Shown here: one piece after another, positions 40,721 to 49,610 of the stretch | Layout of the letters: each line of letters starts with the position of its first letter | How positions within the stretch are numbered: position 1 is the first letter of the stretch | Assembly (NCBI RefSeq): GCF_014207445.1 | Contig: NZ_JACHEM010000020.1 | Location: 1-54,217, forward strand | Direction: 5' to 3' | Source: Streptomyces candidus | Lineage (GTDB): Bacteria; Actinomycetota; Actinomycetes; Streptomycetales; Streptomycetaceae | DNA length: 54,217 nt | The notes under the pieces: generated by a model | Databases searched by the model: none | Seen by the model: only the letters and a program-made list of their open reading frames with translations | What the model was told of the DNA's origin: nothing | Position numbers and translations under genes: made by a program

Positions 40721-42799
40721 CTACCGTGCGTCCCCCCTGCTCCGCAGCAGCAGCCACAGGAAGTACGGCGTCCCGATGACCGCCGTCAGCAGCCCCGCAC
40801 CCAGCTGTGCCGGGGCGATGACAGTGCGGCCCACCACGTCCGCCGTACCCACCAGCACCGCGCCGAGCAGGACCGCCACCGGGACCACGCGCGCGTGCCG
40901 GCGGCCGACCAGGGCGCGGGCGGCGTGCGGGGCGACCAGGCCGACGAAGGCGATGGTTCCGGCGGCGGCGACGGCCGCCGCGCTCAGCAGCACGCCGAGG
41001 GCGAGGAAGCCGAGGCGGGAGCGGGACAGCCCGAGGCCGAGCAGCCGCGGGGTGTCCTCGTCGAGGGAGACGAGGTCGAGTTCGGTGCGCCGTACGAACG
41101 CCACGGCCGCCCCCACCGCCAGGATCACGCCGAGCGGCAGCAGGTCGGGCATGGTCCGCCCGTACGTCGAACCCGACAGCCAGGTCAGTGCCTTGGTGGC
41201 GTTGAACGGGTCCGTCAGCACGATGAGCAGGCTGATCAGGGCGGTGCTCGCGGTGGCGACACCCATGCCGACCAGGACGAGCCGGTTCTGCTGGAAGCCG
41301 CCGCGCGCGGAGAGCCCGAACACGACGACGGCGGAGAGGGCCGCGCCCGCGAAGGCCGCCCCCGCCATGCCTGCCGGGCCGGCCATCGGCACGGTCGTCA
41401 CCAGCAGCACCGCGCCCAGCGCCGCACCGCCGGAGACGCCCATCACGCCCGGTTCGGCGAGCGGGTTGCGGGTCACCGCCTGGATGAGGGTGCCCGCCAG
41501 GGCGAGGGCGGCGCCCGCGAGGAGGGCGGCCAGGACGCGTGGGACCCGGGTGTCCAGGACGAAGGTGACGGCGCGGCCTGCGTTGCCCTGCGCCCAGTTC
41601 AGCACGTCGCCGAGCAGCAGCTTGGAGTCGCCGAGGAGTACGGAGGCGATGGTCAGCCCGACGAGGACCGCGACGAGGGCGGCCGTCACGGTGACGAAGA
41701 CGGTACGGCTGCGGATGCGGAGCCGGTCGGGCGGCGACGCGGCTCCCAGGTCCCGTCCCCTGGTCGCCAGGACGATCAGGAACACCGCGCCGACGAGGCT
41801 GGTGACGACGCCGGTCGGCACGGACACGGACGTGTCCGCGGAGACGAGGGTGCGCAGCACCACGTCCGAGCCGAGCACCAGCGCGGCGCCCGCCAGCGCG
41901 GAGACGCTCACGCCGACGCGGATGCGGGTGAACGCCCGGTGGCGGCGCGCCAGTACGCGCACCAGCGCCGGGGCACACAGTCCGACGAAGCCGATCGGCC
42001 CGCACAGGGTGACGGCGGCTGCGGACAGCAGCGCGGCCAGTACGACGGTGACCACCCGGGTGGCGCGTACGGGCACGCCGAGCCCGCGCGCCGCGTCGTC
42101 GCCGAGGGCGAGGGCGTCGACCCGGCGGGCGACCAGCAGCAGTCCGGCGAGACCCAGGACGGCCGGCGGCGCCATCCACAGCACGCCGCCGAAGCCGTTC
42201 TGGCCGATGCTGCCCTGGTTCCAGGCGTACAGCCCCTGCGTCTCCACGGGGAACAGCAGCAGCATGCCCTCCGTGACGGCGGTGAGCCCGAGGGTGAGCG
42301 CGGTGCCGGCGAGTACGAGGCGCACGGTTCCCGCGCCGAGCCCGGACATGCCGAGCACGACCGCGGCGGCGGCCAGGCCGCCGACGAAGGCGACGCCCGA
42401 GGAGGCGAGCAGCGGCAGCGAAACGCCGGTGGCGGCGACCAGCCCGAGCGCCACGTACGAACCGGCGTTGACGGCGAGGGTGTCGGGCGAGGCGAGGACG
42501 TTGCGGCTGACGGCCTGGAGGGCCGCGCCCGCCATGCCGAGGACCGCGCCGACGAAGATTCCGGCGGCCATGCGCGGCAGCCGGGAGGCGATGACGACGG
42601 AGGCGTCCCCCGGTGCGGCGTCGCCGGTGAACGCCTTCCAGACCTGGGCGGCACCGACGTGCGCGGTGCCCTGGGTGACGTCGACGACGGCGAGGGCGGC
42701 GACCAGCAGGACGAGCACGGCCGTCACCGCCACCGCGCCGCCCTTCCGGGAGGCCGCCGCCGTGCTGGGGGCGGCGGGTGCGGTGGTGGTGACGGCCAT
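40721..42799 (-). CDS. Fused double FecCD permease, FhuB-like siderophore importer
   Basis: A 692-aa permease made of two FecCD units in one chain, as in FhuB, so a single subunit forms the whole channel. Copy 1 has LQAVSRNVLASPDTLAVNAG near residue 92 and GFVGLCAPALVRVLARRHR near 270; copy 2 has IQAVTRNPLAEPGVMGVSGG near 440 and FVGLVAPHAARALVGRRHA near 625. About 20 helices are expected. The ATG at 42799 follows the binding-protein stop by 22 nt. It is third in an iron-box operon with a binding protein and an ATPase. The substrate is probably a ferric hydroxamate or similar siderophore. Confidence 0.9.
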   Translation of the reverse strand: MAVTTTAPAAPSTAAASRKGGAVAVTAVLVLLVAALAVVDVTQGTAHVGAAQVWKAFTGDAAPGDASVVIASRLPRMAAGIFVGAVLGMAGAALQAVSRNVLASPDTLAVNAGSYVALGLVAATGVSLPLLASSGVAFVGGLAAAAVVLGMSGLGAGTVRLVLAGTALTLGLTAVTEGMLLLFPVETQGLYAWNQGSIGQNGFGGVLWMAPPAVLGLAGLLLVARRVDALALGDDAARGLGVPVRATRVVTVVLAALLSAAAVTLCGPIGFVGLCAPALVRVLARRHRAFTRIRVGVSVSALAGAALVLGSDVVLRTLVSADTSVSVPTGVVTSLVGAVFLIVLATRGRDLGAASPPDRLRIRSRTVFVTVTAALVAVLVGLTIASVLLGDSKLLLGDVLNWAQGNAGRAVTFVLDTRVPRVLAALLAGAALALAGTLIQAVTRNPLAEPGVMGVSGGAALGAVLLVTTVPMAGPAGMAGAAFAGAALSAVVVFGLSARGGFQQNRLVLVGMGVATASTALISLLIVLTDPFNATKALTWLSGSTYGRTMPDLLPLGVILAVGAAVAFVRRTELDLVSLDEDTPRLLGLGLSRSRLGFLALGVLLSAAAVAAAGTIAFVGLVAPHAARALVGRRHARVVPVAVLLGAVLVGTADVVGRTVIAPAQLGAGLLTAVIGTPYFLWLLLRSRGDAR

Positions 42800-42821
42800 G
42801 GTGTGTACGTGTGTCCCGTCG

Positions 42822-43808
42822 TTACTTCTTCAGCGCGGTGACGACGGAGTCGACGTACATCTCCATCGACGCCGTGCCGCCGAACATCCACACGCCGTCG
42901 GGCAGACGGTGCACCTTGTTCGCCGTGACGAAGGGCAGCGACTTCCACACCGCGTTGTCGGCGAGGACGCCGGTGAACACGGTGCTGCTCTTGTCGCTGT
43001 CGTTGGACACGTAGCCGAACACGGTGTCCTTGTCGAGCTTGGTCAGGCCCTCGACGTCGGTGGCGCCCAGACCGTACGCCGGGTCGCCCTTGACCTTCCA
43101 GGGGTTCGTCAGGCCGAGCCGGTCGTTGACGGCGCCGATCAGCGAGCCGCTGGTGAAGGGCCGGACGGAGACCTGGTTGCCCTGCGCGTAGCCGTCGGCG
43201 AAGGCGAACTTCGTGCCCTTGTGGCCGGCCTTCTCCAGCTCCTGCTTGCCGGTGGCGAGCTTGGCCTCGAAGTCCTTCTTGAGCTTGTCGCCCTTCTCGG
43301 TGGTGCCGGTGGCCTGGGCGATCATGTCCAGGCTCTTGGTCATCCGACCGATCGGGTCCTTGGCGTCGGCCGCCTTCAGGGTCAGGACCGGGGCTATCTT
43401 CTCCAGCTGCTTGACGGCGGCCGGCGGGAGGTCCGTGGTGGCGACGACGAGGTCGGGCGCGAGCGCGGCGACGGTGTCCATGCTGGGTTCGCCGCGGGTG
43501 CCGATGTCCTTCGGGCTGCCCTTCAGCGGGGCGGCCTTGTCCCAGGCGGTGTAGCCCTTGACGTCCGCGACGCCGACCGGGTCGACGCCGAGCGACACCA
43601 GGTGCTCGACGACGTCCCACTCGGTGCCGACGACCTTTTTGGCGGGGCCGTCCAGCTCCACCTTCTTGCCGCCGGCGTCGGTGAGGGAGATCTTCGCGGC
43701 CGGCTTGGCGTCCGCCTTCTTGTCCGCGGCGGGCTCGGTGGTGCCGCAGGCGCCGAGGGTGAGGACGGCGGCGGTGACCGCGGTGGCGGCGAGGAGGAGT
43801 CGTCTCAT
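42822..43808 (-). CDS. Iron-siderophore-binding lipoprotein
   Basis: A 328-aa lipoprotein of the FhuD/FepB family. Signal: MRRLLLA, a hydrophobic core, lipobox LGAC (Cys near 21). After a Lys/Ala-rich tether come the two lobes: KVVGTEWDVVEHLVSLGVDPVGV near residues 58-80, ALAPDLVVATTDLP near 115, and the second lobe with VNDRLGLTNPWKVKGDPAYG near 220. The ATG at 43808 is chosen. It delivers ferric siderophore to the fused permease encoded 22 nt downstream. A 122-nt gap separates it from the ATPase gene upstream. Confidence 0.88.
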   Translation of the reverse strand: MRRLLLAATAVTAAVLTLGACGTTEPAADKKADAKPAAKISLTDAGGKKVELDGPAKKVVGTEWDVVEHLVSLGVDPVGVADVKGYTAWDKAAPLKGSPKDIGTRGEPSMDTVAALAPDLVVATTDLPPAAVKQLEKIAPVLTLKAADAKDPIGRMTKSLDMIAQATGTTEKGDKLKKDFEAKLATGKQELEKAGHKGTKFAFADGYAQGNQVSVRPFTSGSLIGAVNDRLGLTNPWKVKGDPAYGLGATDVEGLTKLDKDTVFGYVSNDSDKSSTVFTGVLADNAVWKSLPFVTANKVHRLPDGVWMFGGTASMEMYVDSVVTALKK

Positions 43809-43930
43809 GGGGGCACTGGGCCTTTCACTGTGCGCGGGGGTGCGCGTTCTGTTTGCGGAGGGGTCGTTCTTGAGAGGGGGGAGGCGTCCTGTCGCCGGGG
43901 GCGGGACGTCCTGCGGTACGTGCTCTCGCG

Positions 43931-44914
43931 CTATGCGGTGGTGCTGGTGCTCACTCGCACGCTGTCGCCGGCGCCCGCACCGTAGCCGGGCGCACGGTCT
44001 CCCTCGTCCCTGCCGGCGCCGCGGTGCGCGCTGACGCTGTCGCGGTCGGCGTCCAGTACGCGGACTCCGTCGGGCGTGCGCCTGGTGTGGTGCCGGCCGA
44101 TCGCGCGGGTGCGCAGCCGTCCGGTCAGCGGGTCGGTGGAGACTTCGATGCGGATGCCGTACGTGTCGGTCAGCCGCTCCGGGGTGAGTACGTCCCCCGG
44201 CTCGCCGTCCGCGATCACCCGGCCCGCCCGGAGCAGGACGATCCGGTCGGCGACGGCCGCCGCCTGGTCGAGGTCGTGCAGCACGACGCCGACGGCTATC
44301 GCATGGTCGTCCGCCAAGTCCCGTATGAGGTCCAGCAGTTCCACCTGATAGCGCAGGTCGAGGTACGTCGTCGGTTCGTCCAGCAGCAGTACGCCGGTCT
44401 CCTGCGCGAGGCAGCCCGCCAGCCACACCCGCTGCAACTGGCCGCCGGAGAGGTGTTCGGCGCCCCGCTCGGCCAGCTCGGCGACGCCGGTCATCCCGAG
44501 CGCCCGGTCCACGGCCTCCCGGCCGCCGGGGTCGCTCCGGCCCCAGCGCCCCCGGTGCGGGTAGCGCCCGAACTCCACCACGTCCCGTACGGTCAGCCCG
44601 CTGGGTGTGGGCCGCCCCTGCGTCAGCAGCGCGACCTGTCGCGAGAACTCGCGCGGCGACAGCGCGAAGCCGTCCGTACCTCCGTCGAGGGTCAGCGTCG
44701 CGCTCCGTGCCCGCTGCAACCGCGCAACGGTGCGCAGCAGCGTCGACTTGCCGCTGCCGTTGGGGCCGACCAGTACGGTCACCCGCCCGGGCGCCAGTTC
44801 GAGGGACGCCTCGTGCACCACGTCGACGCCGTCGTATGCCACGGTGACACCCGTGGCGGCGAGGGCGTGGCCGCGGGCCGGTGCGGCCTGGGGGAGTTCT
44901 TCTCCGACGTTCAC
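43931..44914 (-). CDS. Siderophore ABC transporter ATPase (FecE/FhuC type)
   Basis: A 327-aa ABC ATPase with Walker A GPNGSGKST near residue 50, Q-loop LLTQGRPTPSG, signature LSGGQLQR near 158, Walker B GVLLLDEPTTYLD near 176 and VLHDLDQA near 214. The C-terminal 60 residues are an Arg/Asp-rich extension beyond the usual 260-270 aa. The GTG start at 44914 lies only 6 nt from the iron box and has no ribosome site, so the mRNA may be leaderless. First gene of the iron-regulated import operon. Confidence 0.88.
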   Translation of the reverse strand: MNVGEELPQAAPARGHALAATGVTVAYDGVDVVHEASLELAPGRVTVLVGPNGSGKSTLLRTVARLQRARSATLTLDGGTDGFALSPREFSRQVALLTQGRPTPSGLTVRDVVEFGRYPHRGRWGRSDPGGREAVDRALGMTGVAELAERGAEHLSGGQLQRVWLAGCLAQETGVLLLDEPTTYLDLRYQVELLDLIRDLADDHAIAVGVVLHDLDQAAAVADRIVLLRAGRVIADGEPGDVLTPERLTDTYGIRIEVSTDPLTGRLRTRAIGRHHTRRTPDGVRVLDADRDSVSAHRGAGRDEGDRAPGYGAGAGDSVRVSTSTTA

Positions 44915-44920
44915 AGGACG

Positions 44921-44938
44921 AAGGTTAGCCTAACCTAA
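44921..44938 (-). promoter_or_regulatory. DmdR1/IdeR-type iron box
   Basis: On the minus strand TTAGGTTAGGCTAACCTT matches the DtxR/IdeR/DmdR1 consensus (TTAGGTTAGGCTCACCTAA) almost completely. It ends 6 nt before the ATPase start codon, so Fe(II)-bound repressor would block the promoter or transcription start when iron is sufficient. Confidence 0.9.
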
Positions 44939-45103
44939 TGTTGGCTGAAAACGTCTGGTCCCGTCACTGGGCGGCCACCGGAAGATCCCCGCGGCGACGG
45001 CTGCCGAACTCCCGTGCAGCAGGCCGGGATTGGTCTCCGTCACGCTCCGTACGCCCGCGCAAACCGGTGGCGGGCCGGGCCCGAACCGGCCACCATGGCA
45101 TCC

Positions 45104-45664
45104 ATGAGCGATCAGCCCGCACGTTGGACCCCGGCGACCGTCCACCCCGACATGTGGGTCGATCCGGACGACGACCCCCGCGACAGCGACGGCCCCAGCC
45201 CTGACGGCGAGCTGCCGACGCTGCTGGAATTCCTGACGGATTACCGTCTGACCCTGCGGATGAAGTGCGAGGGTCTGACCCCGGAGCAGCTGGCGCGGCG
45301 CTCGGTGCCCCCGTCGACGATGTCGCTGCTGGGCCTGCTGCGGCATCTCGCCGAGGTGGAGCGGGACTGGCGCAACTGGATCACCGACGGCGATCCGCTG
45401 CCGAAGCTGTACGGGACGAAGGACGCCGACTTCGAGGGCGCCGTCGCAGACCAGTCCGTGGTGAACGCCGCGTACGCCGACCTGGAACGCGAACAGGCCG
45501 CCACCGACGCCGCCCTGGCCGCCCACCCGGACCTGGGCACGCGGCTGGGCAAGGACGGGACGGCGGTCCGCGAGCTGCTGGTGCACCGGATCGAGGAGTA
45601 CGCACGGCACTGCGGCCACGCCGACCTGCTGCGGGAATGCGTCGACGGCCGCGTGGGGCAGTGA
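45104..45664 (+). CDS. DinB-superfamily protein (DUF664 type)
   Basis: A 186-aa four-helix-bundle protein of the DinB/YfiT superfamily, DUF664 branch. Key features are LLEFLTDYRLTLRMKCEGLTPEQLARR near residue 40, then TMSLLGLLRHLAEVERDWRN near 75 with the first metal-ligand His, and LLVHRIEEYARHCGHADLLRE near 160 with the other His residues. Actinobacterial members are often metal- and mycothiol-dependent transferases. The ATG at 45104 is chosen; an ATG at 45095 is in frame. It is divergent from the iron-box operon. Cytoplasmic; substrate unknown. Confidence 0.8.
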   Translation: MSDQPARWTPATVHPDMWVDPDDDPRDSDGPSPDGELPTLLEFLTDYRLTLRMKCEGLTPEQLARRSVPPSTMSLLGLLRHLAEVERDWRNWITDGDPLPKLYGTKDADFEGAVADQSVVNAAYADLEREQAATDAALAAHPDLGTRLGKDGTAVRELLVHRIEEYARHCGHADLLRECVDGRVGQ

Positions 45665-45705
45665 CGGGTGCGCACGGGAAACACCGTCCCGGGTCCGGCA
45701 GGTCG

Positions 45706-45930
45706 TCAGGGGGTACGCCCGGACCACGCCACGAGGCGGTCGATGTCCGGTGCCTTTGGGGCGACGTCCACCACGGCCGCGAACGGGACCGGGCCGCCGC
45801 GCGGTTCGGCGGGCAGGGCGTGCGGGACGGCGGCGAGGGTGCGTCCGGCCAGTGCCACGGCCGTGTTCAGGAACGGGCGGGGGTCCGCGGGGGCGGCGGG
45901 GCCCTGTGTGGTGTTCGCGGGGTGCGTCAT
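45706..45930 (-). CDS. Small hypothetical protein, 74 aa
   Basis: A 74-residue frame beginning MTHPANTTQGPAAPADPRPF, followed by LNTAVALAGRTLAAVPHALP. No known domain, no membrane helix. Its start faces the WYL regulator across a large palindrome, which is the layout of a regulated target gene, and that is the main support for it being real. It could also be the truncated remains of a longer enzyme. Confidence 0.45.
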   Translation of the reverse strand: MTHPANTTQGPAAPADPRPFLNTAVALAGRTLAAVPHALPAEPRGGPVPFAAVVDVAPKAPDIDRLVAWSGRTP

Positions 45931-45951
45931 GCGCTCATCCTGGAAGTCGAA

Positions 45952-45991
45952 CAGGTCACCTCCTGGCCACTTTTCCGGAGAGGATGACCTG
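45952..45991. promoter_or_regulatory. Large inverted repeat between the small gene and the WYL regulator
   Basis: CAGGTCACCTCCTGG and CCGGAGAGGATGACCTG form an imperfect inverted repeat with an A/T-richer centre (CCACTTTT). It lies in the divergent promoter, 22-61 nt from the small-gene start and about 83 nt before the regulator ATG; it is a good candidate operator for the WYL protein. Confidence 0.6.
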
Positions 45992-46073
45992 CGGGAAGAG
46001 GCAGGCCCGCAGAAGAAGGGCACTCGCGCAGGAAGGGCACCGGCATGGGGACCGATTCGGGAAGCGGCCCGGT

Positions 46074-47033
46074 ATGAGGGCCGACCGCCTGGTGGCGACC
46101 CTGCTGTTCCTCCAGTCGCGCGGGCGCGTCACCGTGGCCGAGGTGGCGGCCGAACTCGAAATCTCCGAACGGACCGCGCGCCGCGATCTGGAGGCCCTGT
46201 CGACCGCGGGCATCCCCGTGTACTCGCAGCGCGGCCGGGGCGGCGGCTGGTCGCTGGTGGGCGGCGCCCGCACCGACCTCACCGGCCTGACCGCCGAGGA
46301 GATCCGCTCGCTCTTCCTGCGGGCGGGATCGGCGACGGCGACACCGCAACTGCGTACCGCCCTGCGGAAACTGGTGCGGGCGCTGCCCGCTCCGCTGCGT
46401 TCGGACGCCGAGGCCGCCGCTCGGGCCCACATCGTCGACGCCACCGACTGGACGCGCGCCGACGCGACGGCCGCCGCACCCCAACTCGACGCGCTCCGAA
46501 GGGCCGTGGTGGACGGCCATCAGGTGCGGCTCGGGTACGCGGGCCCCGGAAAGCCCGCGTCCGTGCGGACGGTCCACCCGCTGGGACTGGCCTTCAAGGC
46601 GGGCAACGAGTACCTCGTCGCCGACACCGAGGGGGGCCTGCGTACGTTCCGCCTCAGCCGCGTCCTGACCGCGGAGCCGACCGGCGCCCCGGTGACCCGA
46701 CCGGAGGGCTTCGACCTGCCGGCCGTATGGCGGTCCCTCGCCGCGCGACTGGAGGACCGGATGCTGGCGGCGACGGTGCGGGCGCGGGCGGAGCCGGGCA
46801 CCCTGGCCATCCTGGAGCGGCTGTTCGAGGGGCGGCTGCGGATCGGGGAGAAGCTGCCGGACGGCTGGTCCGAGGTAACCGTCGACGGGCCGACGGCGGA
46901 GGTCGTCGCCGGTCAACTGGCCGCGTTCGGCGCGCGGATCGAGGTGCTGGACCCTCCGCAGGCACGGGAGCGGCTCGCCCGCCTGGCGGTGGAGCTCGCC
47001 CGCGTCTACGGCGCGCCGGACTCCGTACCGTAG
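46074..47033 (+). CDS. WYL-domain HTH transcriptional regulator
   Basis: A 319-aa YafY/PafC-like regulator. N-terminal HTH: ATLLFLQSRGRVTVAEVAAE with recognition part SERTARRDLEALSTAGIPVY (residues 8-52). The WYL-type domain spans about 140-225, with HPLGLAFKAGNEYLVAD and FRLSRVLTAEPTG; the name motif W-Y-L is replaced by F-K-A-G-N-E-Y-L-V, as often seen. The C-terminal WCX-like extension follows. Such proteins bind nucleotides or ssDNA and control nearby genes. The ATG at 46074 is chosen. It is divergent from the 74-aa gene, with a palindrome between. Confidence 0.84.
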   Translation: MRADRLVATLLFLQSRGRVTVAEVAAELEISERTARRDLEALSTAGIPVYSQRGRGGGWSLVGGARTDLTGLTAEEIRSLFLRAGSATATPQLRTALRKLVRALPAPLRSDAEAAARAHIVDATDWTRADATAAAPQLDALRRAVVDGHQVRLGYAGPGKPASVRTVHPLGLAFKAGNEYLVADTEGGLRTFRLSRVLTAEPTGAPVTRPEGFDLPAVWRSLAARLEDRMLAATVRARAEPGTLAILERLFEGRLRIGEKLPDGWSEVTVDGPTAEVVAGQLAAFGARIEVLDPPQARERLARLAVELARVYGAPDSVP

Positions 47034-47223
47034 AAGATCCGTGTGCCACCGCTACGGGACCGGCTTCGGGCCACGCGCCCCCAGCCGCTTCGGTCCGTCC
47101 CCAGGCATGTGTGCGAGCAACCGGCGCGCTACGGTGGGGATTTCCGTGTCGGCGGACTCCCCCTCGCCGGGGCCAAGCACCAGGTAGCGGTCCCCCGCCG
47201 TCCTCCGTCCGGCCGACGGCCGC

Positions 47224-48351
47224 CTATGTCCGCGTCGCCGTCCCGCACCCGGCGTCGTCGGCGTCCTTCATCCGCTCCGTCATCGGCGTGCTGCGGTCGT
47301 AGGGGTCGACCTCGGGGCCGGTGGCCGCGCCGGAGCGTTCCGCGCCGAATGCCGGGGCAAGGCGGCCGGAGGTGTCGCGGCAGCCCGCGTTCGTCATGTG
47401 GACGGTGTAGGAGTCGAGGGAGAAGGTGCCCGCCTCGGTCTTCACCTTTCCGGGATCGTCCCAGCTCAGCACGGTTTCGCGGCGCACGATCGTACGGGCG
47501 ACCTCCTCGCTGCCCGCTGCGGCGCGCACGACCGGGTAGACGAACGTGACGTCGGCCGTCACCTGGAGCGCACCGTGTTCGCCCTCCCGAAAGGTGAGGC
47601 GGCCCCGGGTCTTGATCACGTCGCCGACCAGACGGGTGCGCGAGGGGTCGAACCGGCTGAAGAGCAGCAGCGGGTCCTTCTTCTCGTCGGACACGCGTGA
47701 GGTGGTGAAGGCGGTCGACAGGTAGTCCTGGACGTCTTTCTGGTGCGGGTTGACCAGGGCGATCGCCCGATCGGGGCGCTCGCCCCGCAGCACGCCCGGG
47801 TCCAGGTTGGACGCGGCGAGGAAGTCCCGGGTACGGGTGAGGGCCTGGGCGACCTGTGCGGTGCTCATCCAGCCGGTCGCCCTGGCCGGAGGCACGGTGA
47901 TTCCGGCCGCGCCGTTCGCCCACCGGGCTGCGGGCGAACCCCTGAACGGTTCGGCGAGGGTGGGCCGCACGGGCGTCTGCCCGGCGGGCGGGCCGGTCGG
48001 CCGCTGCGACTCGGGGGCCTGCGCGCCGACGGCGTCCGTCGTGCCGTCCGCGCCGCCGAACCATCCGGTGGCGCGGCCTGCGAGCCCCGGCACCAGCGCC
48101 ACGGCGAGCAGCGCGAGCGCGGCCACCAGCACCGCCGCGTGCCGGCCCCTGAACCGGCGCGGCCGGGCCGGCTCGTAGGAACGCCACGCCTCCGGCCGTA
48201 CCGGCTCCTCACGCAGCCTCCGCGTCACGTCCCGGGCCCGCGCCGAGGGCTCCTTCGGCGCGCCCGGCACTCCGGCGGCGGACTCCCGCAGGAACCGCTC
48301 CCACTCCTCGTCGGACACGGACGCACCGTCCTGTCCCCCACCCGCACTCAT
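47224..48351 (-). CDS. Membrane-anchored hypothetical protein
   Basis: A 375-aa protein with a cytoplasmic N-terminal region of about 70 residues (DEEWERFLRESAAGVPGAPKEPSARARDV is acidic/basic mixed), one transmembrane helix near 72-95 (AAVLVAALALLAVALVPG), a Pro-rich spacer, and a 230-residue extracellular domain. The latter contains WMSTAQVAQALTRTRDFLAASNLDP near 165, LLFSRFDPSRTRLVGDVIKTRG near 230 and AGCRDTSGRLAPAFG near the end. I recognise this as a widespread Streptomyces hypothetical type but not a named function. The ATG at 48351 follows GAGGAG. Confidence 0.75.
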   Translation of the reverse strand: MSAGGGQDGASVSDEEWERFLRESAAGVPGAPKEPSARARDVTRRLREEPVRPEAWRSYEPARPRRFRGRHAAVLVAALALLAVALVPGLAGRATGWFGGADGTTDAVGAQAPESQRPTGPPAGQTPVRPTLAEPFRGSPAARWANGAAGITVPPARATGWMSTAQVAQALTRTRDFLAASNLDPGVLRGERPDRAIALVNPHQKDVQDYLSTAFTTSRVSDEKKDPLLLFSRFDPSRTRLVGDVIKTRGRLTFREGEHGALQVTADVTFVYPVVRAAAGSEEVARTIVRRETVLSWDDPGKVKTEAGTFSLDSYTVHMTNAGCRDTSGRLAPAFGAERSGAATGPEVDPYDRSTPMTERMKDADDAGCGTATRT

Positions 48352-48714
48352 CCCCGACTCCTCGTACCGACCGCCACAGGCCCCTCCCCGGGGTCGTCCC
48401 CGCATGATCCCACAGGCCTTGAACAGGCCGTCGATCAGCGGGGAGGCCCCGGGCGAGGCCGTGGTTCGGCGGGGCGGGGTGCGTACGGCGGAGCGGACGG
48501 CGTCCCTGCACGGGCGGATCGGGACGCGGCGCGGTGGCACCGACGGCTCCTGATCGCGGGGACTTCCCACCCGGCGGGACCGACGAGGCCGAGGCCTGAT
48601 CCGCGAGGATTTCGCCCCGGCGCGCGCCACGCCGTGCCCGTTTCGCCCCACGCCGTGCCCCGCGCGCCCACGCCGCGACACCAGCGCGGCACGAGCGCGC
48701 GCCTCGCCCTCGCG
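48352..48714. other. Intergenic region with short GC-rich direct repeats
   Basis: The 363 nt between two minus-strand genes hold no convincing ORF. Near 48625-48665 the segment CCACGCCGTGCCC recurs in direct orientation. I see no recognisable promoter motif, though the promoter of the membrane-anchored gene must lie here. Confidence 0.5.
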
Positions 48715-48993
48715 TCACGTTTCGCGTGCGCGAGCTCCCTCTCGGGTGCGGTCGGCGGAGACGGAACGCTCCGGGTGGCGACGTACGTACTCGTCCTCCA
48801 GTTCCACGGTCCGCCGGGTGTGCTCGGCGAGCGCGTCACCGCTGCCGTGGAGGAAGGTCTCGTGCCGCGTACGGTGCACGCTCTCGAGTTCCTGGAGCAG
48901 TACGTCCTCGCTCAGCCGGGCCGGATCGACGCCGCGCGCGGGTGCGGGTGCGTGTCCCGGCTCCCGGCCCGGACCGTGGTCGGAGCCCCTCAC
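48715..48993 (-). CDS. DUF6158-like small protein
   Basis: A 92-aa acidic/basic helical protein. After a variable 25-residue start come DPARLSEDVLLQELESVHRT, then RHETFLHGSGDALAEHTRRTVELEDEYVRR, which is the core of a small Streptomyces family (DUF6158 as I recall it). No membrane segment. The GTG at 48993 overlaps the stop of the 48-aa gene upstream (GTGA), so the pair is translationally coupled. The function is unknown; relatives often sit near stress-related small proteins. Confidence 0.75.
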   Translation of the reverse strand: MRGSDHGPGREPGHAPAPARGVDPARLSEDVLLQELESVHRTRHETFLHGSGDALAEHTRRTVELEDEYVRRHPERSVSADRTREGARARET

Positions 48994-49136
48994 TTGTTCT
49001 GCTCCGTCAGTGCGTCGCGGACCCTGCCGAGCAAGGCCGCCACGGGATCGTCGTGCTCGGCCTTCGGCGACTTCGCCGTTCCGGCCGACCGTTGCTGCCG
49101 GGCCTCGTGGCCCCTTGCGGGTTGCTGCGCGGTCAT
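48990..49136 (-). CDS. 48-aa small protein coupled to the DUF6158 gene
   Basis: The ATG at 49136 with ribosome site GAGAGGAGA opens 48 codons: MTAQQPARGHEARQQRSAG, then a Lys-containing turn and DDPVAALLGRVRDALTEQNK. The last 20 residues form a likely amphipathic helix. Its TGA overlaps the GTG of the next gene. The good ribosome site and coupling argue that it is real. No function can be given. Confidence 0.6.
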   Translation of the reverse strand: MTAQQPARGHEARQQRSAGTAKSPKAEHDDPVAALLGRVRDALTEQNK

Positions 49137-49218
49137 GATCGAAAATCTCCTCTCGCGCGGGAACACCGTGCTCTCCTGCGGGTATCCGAGCCGCCGTCCC
49201 CCAAACCGCCGACCGCTT

Positions 49219-49608
49219 CGTCATGCTGCCCGGCGCCGCGTGGAAAGCGGCGTATCCGGCCGACGCGATCGGCATCCTGATCCAGGACGCCACGACGAAG
49301 GTCAGGGAGCCGCCGTGCGTCACGACGATCTGGTGCCGGCACGGGCTGCGGAGGATGTCGTCCATCGCGGCGTAGAGGCGCCGCGCGCACTGCGCCTTGG
49401 TCTCGGCGCCCCGTACTCCCTCGTCGTGGTCCATCCGCTCCCCGACGGGCGGCGGCGGGACGAACCTCCGGTCCAGCCACTCCTGGGGCCTGCCGCCCGC
49501 CTGACCGTAGGACTTCTCGCGCAGTCCGGGGTCCAGGACCGCTTCGACGCCGAACACCTCCGTGACCGCTGCGGCCGTCTGCCGCGGGTGCGCGAAGGCC
49601 TCGGACGT
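49219..49608 (-). pseudogene. C-terminal relic of a histidine phosphatase (phosphoglycerate-mutase family)
   Basis: One minus frame encodes about 130 residues matching the second half of a histidine phosphatase: FAHPRQTAAAVTEVFGVEAV, VLDPGLREKSYG, GRPQEWLDRRFVPPP, and the second catalytic His in HQIVVTHGGSLTFVVASW. The N-terminal half with the RHG nucleophile motif is missing: just upstream lies the DUF5709 terminator. After GSMT the family C-terminus is also lost. A GTG at 49557 could start a fragment, but without RHG it would be inactive as a phosphatase. Confidence 0.7.
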
Positions 49609-49610
49609 GG

